This document shows, piece after piece, positions 58,275 to 64,000 of a stretch of 64,000 nucleotides of DNA. The position numbers and the translations under genes were made by a program. The notes under the pieces were generated by a model. It searched no databases. It had not been told where the DNA came from and saw only the letters and a program-made list of their open reading frames with translations. Source of the DNA: Ehretia macrophylla (taxonomy: Eukaryota; Streptophyta; Magnoliopsida; Boraginales; Ehretiaceae); assembly GCA_037974665.1 (NCBI GenBank), contig CM075769.1, positions 80,189,190-80,253,189 on the forward strand. Reading direction: 5' to 3'. Positions within the stretch are counted from its first letter, which is position 1, and the number at the start of each line of letters is the position of its first letter.

Positions 58275-58830
58275 TTTTCAATATTTTTTGCCCTGGGTAG
58301 GGTTGCCATGATACTTTATCCACCAAATCTCTATTACTGAATCCCACAGAACATTGGGCAGGACAACTTCGCTTCACGTAGGGCTGGGCCCGCAAACCGA
58401 GGGCGTAGGGTTTGTGACCATGTCTCCATTGATCCGGTGCCCATAACTTTTGATCCGTAAGGAGTTACGCGGCGCACAGCATACCGTTGCAAACCTCTCT
58501 GAGACCTCTACGACAGGGGAAGCCAGCTTACTCGCTGTGCCCCTTTTTGGAGCTCAAAATCGAAAGTTTTCATCAGTTTTAGGCCACTTTTCTTCTTTTG
58601 CTCTGTTTTTCCGTCCAGGATCGTACGTCGTGAACAGTTAAAAGGATGACAATCTGACTCGCGGGACATCAGAGGGCCCTACATTGTGTTGATATCACGT
58701 CCTGCGAGGATGCTGCGTTGTTGAAGCGAATGGGTTGTCGTTAAGCCTATTGGGCCTTTTGAATGGGCCATCTCTCTAGGCTGGGATTGTGAACCGTTAA
58801 CACATATAGGAATTGTGCCCTCAACATGAC

Positions 58831-58950
58831 TGGTGCGTTCATACCAGCACTAATGCACTGGATCCCATCAGAACTCCGAAGTTAAGCGTGCTTGGGCGAG
58901 AGTAGTGCAAGGATGGATTACCCACTGGGAAGTCCTCGTGTTGCACCCCC
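58831..58950 (+). rRNA. 5S rRNA copy 5S-72
   Basis: Eight changes: G1T, A8T, C29T, A77G, T79A, and G87A, G89T and C94A in the C box (GGATGGATTACCCAC). The C box is damaged, so it is probably silent. A77G with T79A (GTGCAAGG) is shared with 5S-77. Confidence 0.85.
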
Positions 58951-59507
58951 TTTTCAATATTTTTTGCCCTGGTTAGGGTTGCCAAGATACTTTATCCACC
59001 AATTCTCTATTACTGAATCCCACGGAACATTGGGCAAGACAACTTCGCTTCACGTAGAGGCTGGGCCCGCAAACCGAGGGCATAGGGTTTGTGACTAGGT
59101 CTCCGTCGCTCCGGTGCCCATAACTTTTGATTCGTAAGGAGTTATGCGGCGTACAACATACCGTTGCAAAGCTGTCTGAGACCTCTATGACCGGAGCAGC
59201 CAACTTGCTCGCTGTGCCCCTTTTTGGAGGCCAAAATCGAACGTTTCCATCAGTTTTGGGCCACTTTTATTCTTTTGCTATGTTTTTTCGTCCTGGATCG
59301 TACGTCGTGAACTATTAAAAGGATGACAATGTGACTTGTGGGACATCAGAGGACCCTACAACGTGTCGATATCACGTCTTCCAAGCATGCTGCATTGTTG
59401 AAGCGGACGGGTTGTCGTTAAGCCCATTGGGCCTTTTGAATGGGCTATCTCTCCAGGCTGGGACTGTGAACCCTTAACATATATAGGAATTGTGCCCTCA
59501 ACATGAC

Positions 59508-59626
59508 GGGTGTGATCATACCAGCAATAATGAAACGGATCCCATCAGAACTCCGAAGTTAAGCGTGCTTGGGCGAGAGTAGTACTAGGATGGGTGACCC
59601 CCTGTGAAGTCCTCGTGTTGTACCCC
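59508..59626 (+). rRNA. 5S rRNA copy 5S-73
   Basis: 119 nt with C6T, C20A, C26A, C28A, G98T and C114T. C28A and G98T are shared with 5S-74 and 5S-75. Confidence 0.89.
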
Positions 59627-60184
59627 TTTTTCAATATTTTTTGCCCTGGTGTGGGTTGCCAAGATACTTTATCCACCAAATCTGTATTACTGAATCCCAC
59701 GGAACATTGGGCAAGGCAACTTTGCTTCACGTAAGGGCTGGGCCCGCAAACCGAGTGCGTAGGGTTTGTGACCAGGTCTCCGTCGATCTGGTGCCCATAA
59801 CTTTTGATCCGTAAGGAGTTACGCGGCGCAAAGCATACCGTTGCAAAGCTCTCTGAGACCTCTACGACGAAGGCAGCCAGCTTGCTTGCTGTGCCCGTTT
59901 TTGGATCTCAAAATCGAACGTTTTCATCAGTTTCAGGCCAATTTTCTTCTTTTGCTCTGTTTTTCCAGCCCGGATCATACGTTGTGAACTGTTAAAAGGA
60001 CGACAACCTAACTCGTGGGACATCAGATGGCACTACAACATGTCGATATAACGTCTTCTGAGGTTGCTGCGTTGTTGAAGCGGATGGGTTGTCGTTAAGC
60101 CCATTGGGCCTTTTGAATGGGCCATCTCTCTAGGCTGGGACTGTGAACCGTTAACACATATAGGAATTGTGCCCTCAACATGAC

Positions 60185-60304
60185 GGGTGCGATCATACTA
60201 GCACTAATGCAACGGATCCCATCAGAACTCCGAAGTTAAGCTTGCTTGGGCGAGAGTAGTACTAGGATGGGTGACCCCTTGTGAAGTCCTCGTGTTGCAC
60301 CCCC
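60185..60304 (+). rRNA. 5S rRNA copy 5S-74
   Basis: Full length with C15T, C28A, G58T (A box), C95T (C box) and G98T. Confidence 0.9.
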
Positions 60305-60861
60305 TTTTCAATTTTTTTTGCCCCGGTTTGGGTTGCCAAGATACTTTATCCACCAAATCTCTATTACTGAATCCCACGGAACATTGGGCAAGACAACTTC
60401 GCTTCACGTAGGGGCTGGGCCCGCAAACCGAGGGCGTAGGGTTTGTAACCAGGTCTCTGTCGCTCCGGTGCCCATAACTTTTGATCCGTAAGGAGTTACG
60501 TGGCGCACAGCATACCGTTGCAAAGCTCTCTGAGACCTCTACGATGGTAGCAGCCAGCTTGCTCGCTGTGCCCCTTTTTGGAGCTCAAAATGGAAAGTTT
60601 TCATCAGTTTCAGGCCACTTTTCTTCTTTTGCTCTGTTTTTCCGTCCCGGATCATACGTTGTGAACTGTTAAAAGGATGACAACCTGACTCGCGGGAGGT
60701 CAGAGGGCTCTACAACGTGTCGATATAACGTCTTCCGAGGTTGCTTCGTTATTGAAGCTGATGGGTTGTCGTTAAGCACATTGGGCCTTTTGAATGGGCC
60801 ATCGCTCTAGGTTAGGACTGTGAACCGTTAGCACATATAGGAATTGTGCCCTCAACATGAC

Positions 60862-60981
60862 GGGTGCGATCATACCAGCACTAATGCAACGAATCCCATC
60901 AGAACTCTGAAGTTAAGCGTGCTTGGACGAGGGTAGTATTAGGATGGGTGACCCCTTGTGAAGTCCTCGTGTTGCACCCCC
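60862..60981 (+). rRNA. 5S rRNA copy 5S-75
   Basis: Eight changes: C28A, G31A, C47T, G66A, A71G (IE), C78T, C95T (C box) and G98T. Confidence 0.87.
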
Positions 60982-61539
60982 TTTTCTATTTTTTTTGCCC
61001 TGGTTAGGGTTGCCAAGATACTTTATCCACCAAATCTCTTTTACCGAATACCACGGAACATTTGGCAAGACAACTTCGCTTCACGTCGAGGCTGGGCCCG
61101 ATAAACCGAGGGCGTAGTGTTTATGACCAGGTCTCTGTCGCTCCAGTGCCCATAACTTTCGATCCGTCATGAGTTACGCGGTGCACAGCATACCATTGCA
61201 AAGCTCTCTGAGAGCTCTACGACGGGGGCAGCTGGCATGCTCGCTGTGCTTCTTTTTGGAGCCCAAAATCGATCGTTTTCAACAGCTTTAGGCCACTTTT
61301 CTTCTTTTGCTCTGTTTTGCCGTCCCGGATCGTACGTCGTGAACTGTTAAAAGAACAACAACCTGACTCGCGGGACATCAGAGGGCCCTACAACGTGTCG
61401 ATATAACATCTTCCAAGCATGCTGCGTTGTTGAAGCGGACGGGTTGTCGTTAAGCCCACTGGGCCTTTTGAATGGGCCATCTCTCTAGGCTGGGACTATG
61501 AACAGTTAACACATAATGGAATTGTGCCCTCAACATGAC

Positions 61540-61658
61540 GGGTGCGATCATAACTGCACTAATGCACCGGATCCCATCAGAACTCCGAAGTTAAGTGTGC
61601 TTAGGAGAGAGTAGTACTAGGATGGTGACCACTTGGGAAGTCCTCGTGTTGCACCCCC
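61540..61658 (+). rRNA. 5S rRNA copy 5S-76
   Basis: 119 nt with C14A, A16T, C57T and G64A (A box) and C67A (IE). One G is lost in the C box (GGATGGTGACCAC), with C93A and C95T. All three promoter elements are hit, so it is probably non-functional. Confidence 0.82.
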
Positions 61659-62216
61659 TTTTCAATTTTTTTTTGCCATGGTTAGGGTTGCCAAGATACT
61701 TTATCCAACAAATCTCTATTACTGAATCCCACGGAACATTGGGCAAGACAACTTCGCTTCACGTAGAGGCTGGGCCCGTAAACCGAGGGCGTAGGGTTTG
61801 TAACCAGGTCTGAGTCACTCCGGTGCCCATAACTTTTGATCCGTAAGGAGTTACGCGGCGCACAACATACAGTTGCAAAGCTCTCGGAGAGCTCTACGAC
61901 TGGGGCTGCCAGCTTGCTCGCTGTGCCCATTTTTGGTGCCCAAAATCGAACGTCTTCATCAGTTTCAGGTCAATTTTCTTCTCTTGCTCTGTTTTTCCGT
62001 CCATGATCGTACGTCGTGAAAAGTTAAAAGGACGACAACCTGACTCGCGGGACATCAGAGGGCCATACAATGTGTTGATATCACGTCCTGCGAGGATGCT
62101 GCGTTTTTGAAGCGGATGGGTTGTGGTTAAGCCCATTGGGCCTATTGAATGGGCCATCTCTCTAGGCTGGGACTGTGAACCGTTAACACATATTGGAATT
62201 GTGCCCTCAACATGAC

Positions 62217-62336
62217 TGGTGCGATCATACCAGCACTAATGCACCGGATCCCATCAGAACTCCGAAGTTAAGCGTGCTTGGGCGAAAGTAGTGCAAGGAT
62301 GGGTGACCCCCTGGGAATTCCTCGTGTTGCACCCCC
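62217..62336 (+). rRNA. 5S rRNA copy 5S-77
   Basis: Full length with G1T, G70A (IE), A77G, T79A and G102T. Confidence 0.91.
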
Positions 62337-62893
62337 TTTTCAAATTTTTTTGCCCTGGTTAGGGTTGCCAAAATACTTTATCCATCAAATCTCTATTACT
62401 GAATCCCACGGAACATTGAGGAAGAAAACTTCGCTTCACGTGGAAGCTGGGCCCGCAAACCGAGGGCGTAGGGTTTGTAACCAGCTCTCCGTCGCTCTGG
62501 TGCCCATAACTTTTGATTAGTAAGGAGTTACGCAGCGTACAGCATACCGTTGCAAAGCTCTCTGAGACCTCTACAACGGTGGCAGCCAGCTTGCTCGCTG
62601 TGCCCATTTTTGGAGCCCAGAATCAAACTTTTTCATCAGTTTCAGGCCACGTTTCTTCTTTTTCTCTATTTTTCTATCCCGGATCATACGTTGTGAACTG
62701 TTAAAAGGACGACAACCGGACTCACGGTACGTCATAGGGCCCTACAATGTTTTGATATAACGTCTTGTGAGGTTGCTGCGTTGTTGAAGCGGATGGGTTG
62801 TTGTTAAGCCCATTGGGCCTTTTGAATGGGCCATCTCTCTAGGCTGGGACTGTGAACCGTTAACACATATAGGAATTGTGCCCTCAACATGAC

Positions 62894-63013
62894 GGGTGCG
62901 ATCATACTAGCACTAATGCACTGGATCCCATCAGAACTCGAAAGTTAAGCGTGCTTGGGCGAGAGTAGTACTAGAATGGGTGACCCCCTAGGAAGTCCTC
63001 GTGTTGCACCCCC
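62894..63013 (+). rRNA. 5S rRNA copy 5S-78
   Basis: Full length with C15T, C29T, C47G, G48A, and G82A and G97A (C box). Confidence 0.9.
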
Positions 63014-63571
63014 TTTTCAATTTTTTTTCCCCAGGTTAGGGTTGCCAAGATACTTTATCCACCAAATCTCTATTACTGAATCCCACGGAACATTGGGAAA
63101 GACAACTTCGCTTCACGTAGAGGCTGGGCCCAATAAACCAAGGGCGTAGGGTTTGCGACAAGATCTCCGTCGCTCCGGTGCCCATAACTTTTGATCCGTA
63201 AGGAGTTACGCAGCGCACAGCATACCGTTGCAAAGCTCTCTGAGACCACTGTGACGGGGGCAGCCAGCATGCTCGCTGTGCCCATTTTTGGAGCCCAAAA
63301 TCAAACGTTTTCATCAATTTCAGGTCACTTTTCTTCTTTTGCTCTATTTTTCCATCCCAGATTGTACGTCGTGAACTGTTAAAAGGACGACAACCTGACT
63401 CGCGGGACATCAGAAGGCCCTACAACGTGTCGATATCACGTCTTACAAGCATGCTGCGTTGTTGAAGCGGATGGGTTGTCGTTAAGCCCATTGGGCCTTT
63501 TGAATGGGCCATCTCTCTAGGCTGGGACTGTGAACAGTTAACACATAAAGGAATTGTGCCCTCAACATGAC

Positions 63572-63691
63572 GGGTGCGATCATACCATCACTAATGCACC
63601 GAATCCCATCAGAAATCCGAAGTTAAGCGTGCTTGGGCGAGAGTAGTACTAGGATGGTTGACCCCCGGGGAAGTCCTCGTGTTGCACCCCG
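63572..63691 (+). rRNA. 5S rRNA copy 5S-79
   Basis: Last complete copy. Changes are G17T, G31A, C44A, G87T and T96G (C box) and C120G. It has the ACATAAAGG upstream type. Confidence 0.9.
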
Positions 63692-64000
63692 TTTTCAATT
63701 TTTTTTGCCCTGGCTAGGGTTGCCAAGATACTTTATCCCCCAATCTCTATTACTAAGTCCCACGGAACATTGGGCAATACAACTTCGCTTCACGTAGAGG
63801 CTGGGCCTGATAAACCGAGGGCGTAGGGTTTGTGACCAGGTCTCCGTCGCACCAGTGCCCATAACTTTTGATCCGTAATGAGTTACGCGGCGCACAGCAT
63901 ACCGTTGCAAAACTCTCTGAGAGCTCTACGACAGGGGCAGCCAGCATGCTCGCTGTGCACCTTTTTGGAGCCCAAAATCGAACGTTTTTATCAGTTTTAG
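63692..64000 (+). repeat. Partial 5S spacer at window end
   Basis: Spacer of the GGCCTGATAAACC type with the usual T-runs and an AGCTCTC-like palindrome region (AACTCTCTGAGAGCT, one change). It is cut by the window edge and contains no gene, so the array continues to the right. Confidence 0.9.

Larger units (their letters stand above)
18745..64000 (+). repeat. Right arm of 5S rDNA tandem array
   Basis: Sixty-seven units with the same orientation and structure as the left arm. Most start-to-start distances are 674-678 bp. Shorter ones (661, 656, 655, 592, 656, 669 and 636 bp) are explained by spacer deletions listed separately. The arm begins inside the spacer interrupted by the retroelement and runs off the window in the spacer after 5S-79 (63692-64000). 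Spacers fall into sequence types, for example GGCCCGCAAACC, GGCCAGCAAACC or GGCCCGATAAACC at the same site. These types recur in blocks, which points to segmental duplication within the array. Confidence 0.97.

Noticed and set aside
1..64000. Cassandra-type TRIM elements, which carry a 5S sequence in their LTRs
   Set aside because: The 5S units form an unbroken head-to-tail 677-bp array with no primer binding sites, polypurine tracts or target duplications. The LTRs of the inserted element contain no 5S sequence.
1..64000. CRISPR array or bacterial operon
   Set aside because: The repeats are 677-bp units with Pol III promoter structure and a plant 5S gene. There are no short regularly spaced direct repeats with unique spacers.

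Overview
The window is a piece of a plant nuclear genome. It consists almost entirely of one tandem 5S ribosomal DNA array, broken once by a large LTR retrotransposon. The 5S sequence is of angiosperm type: a 120-nt gene with the A box, intermediate element and C box. A TATA-like motif lies about 25 nt upstream, there is a C at -1, and T-runs follow the gene. The species cannot be named from the sequence. I see no credible protein-coding gene; the many 60-125-codon open frames are shadows of the 5S repeat on both strands.

Layout: (1) 1-8140, left arm of the array, with twelve 5S copies (5S-1 to 5S-12), all on the + strand. (2) 8141-18744, a 10.6-kb element in + orientation, flanked by the 5-bp target duplication GGCTG. 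It has two LTRs of about 3.84 kb, an initiator-Met-tRNA-like primer binding site, a polypurine tract and a 2.9-kb interior without gag-pol. This is the structure of a non-autonomous LARD-like element, probably Ty3/gypsy-related. (3) 18745-64000, right arm, with sixty-seven 5S copies (5S-13 to 5S-79), also all +. The repeat period is strikingly constant, usually 675-678 bp (about 120 bp gene plus about 557 bp spacer). The few exceptions come from identifiable indels.

Although the period is constant, the copies are diverged. By eye, none of the 79 genes equals the majority consensus; most carry 3-8 substitutions, and several have lost promoter elements or 3' pairing. Private variants show the array's history: local subfamilies, a tandem higher-order duplication of about 12-13 units (about 33-41 kb against 41-50 kb, with one extra unit), a 21-bp deletion shared by three units, and a 140-bp identical tract shared by spacers 20 kb apart on opposite sides of the retroelement.

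Notation: 5S changes are given relative to the by-eye majority consensus of this array, numbered from G1 (begins GGGTGCGATC, ends TTGCACCCCC). The A box is about 50-64, the intermediate element (IE) about 67-72 and the C box about 80-97.
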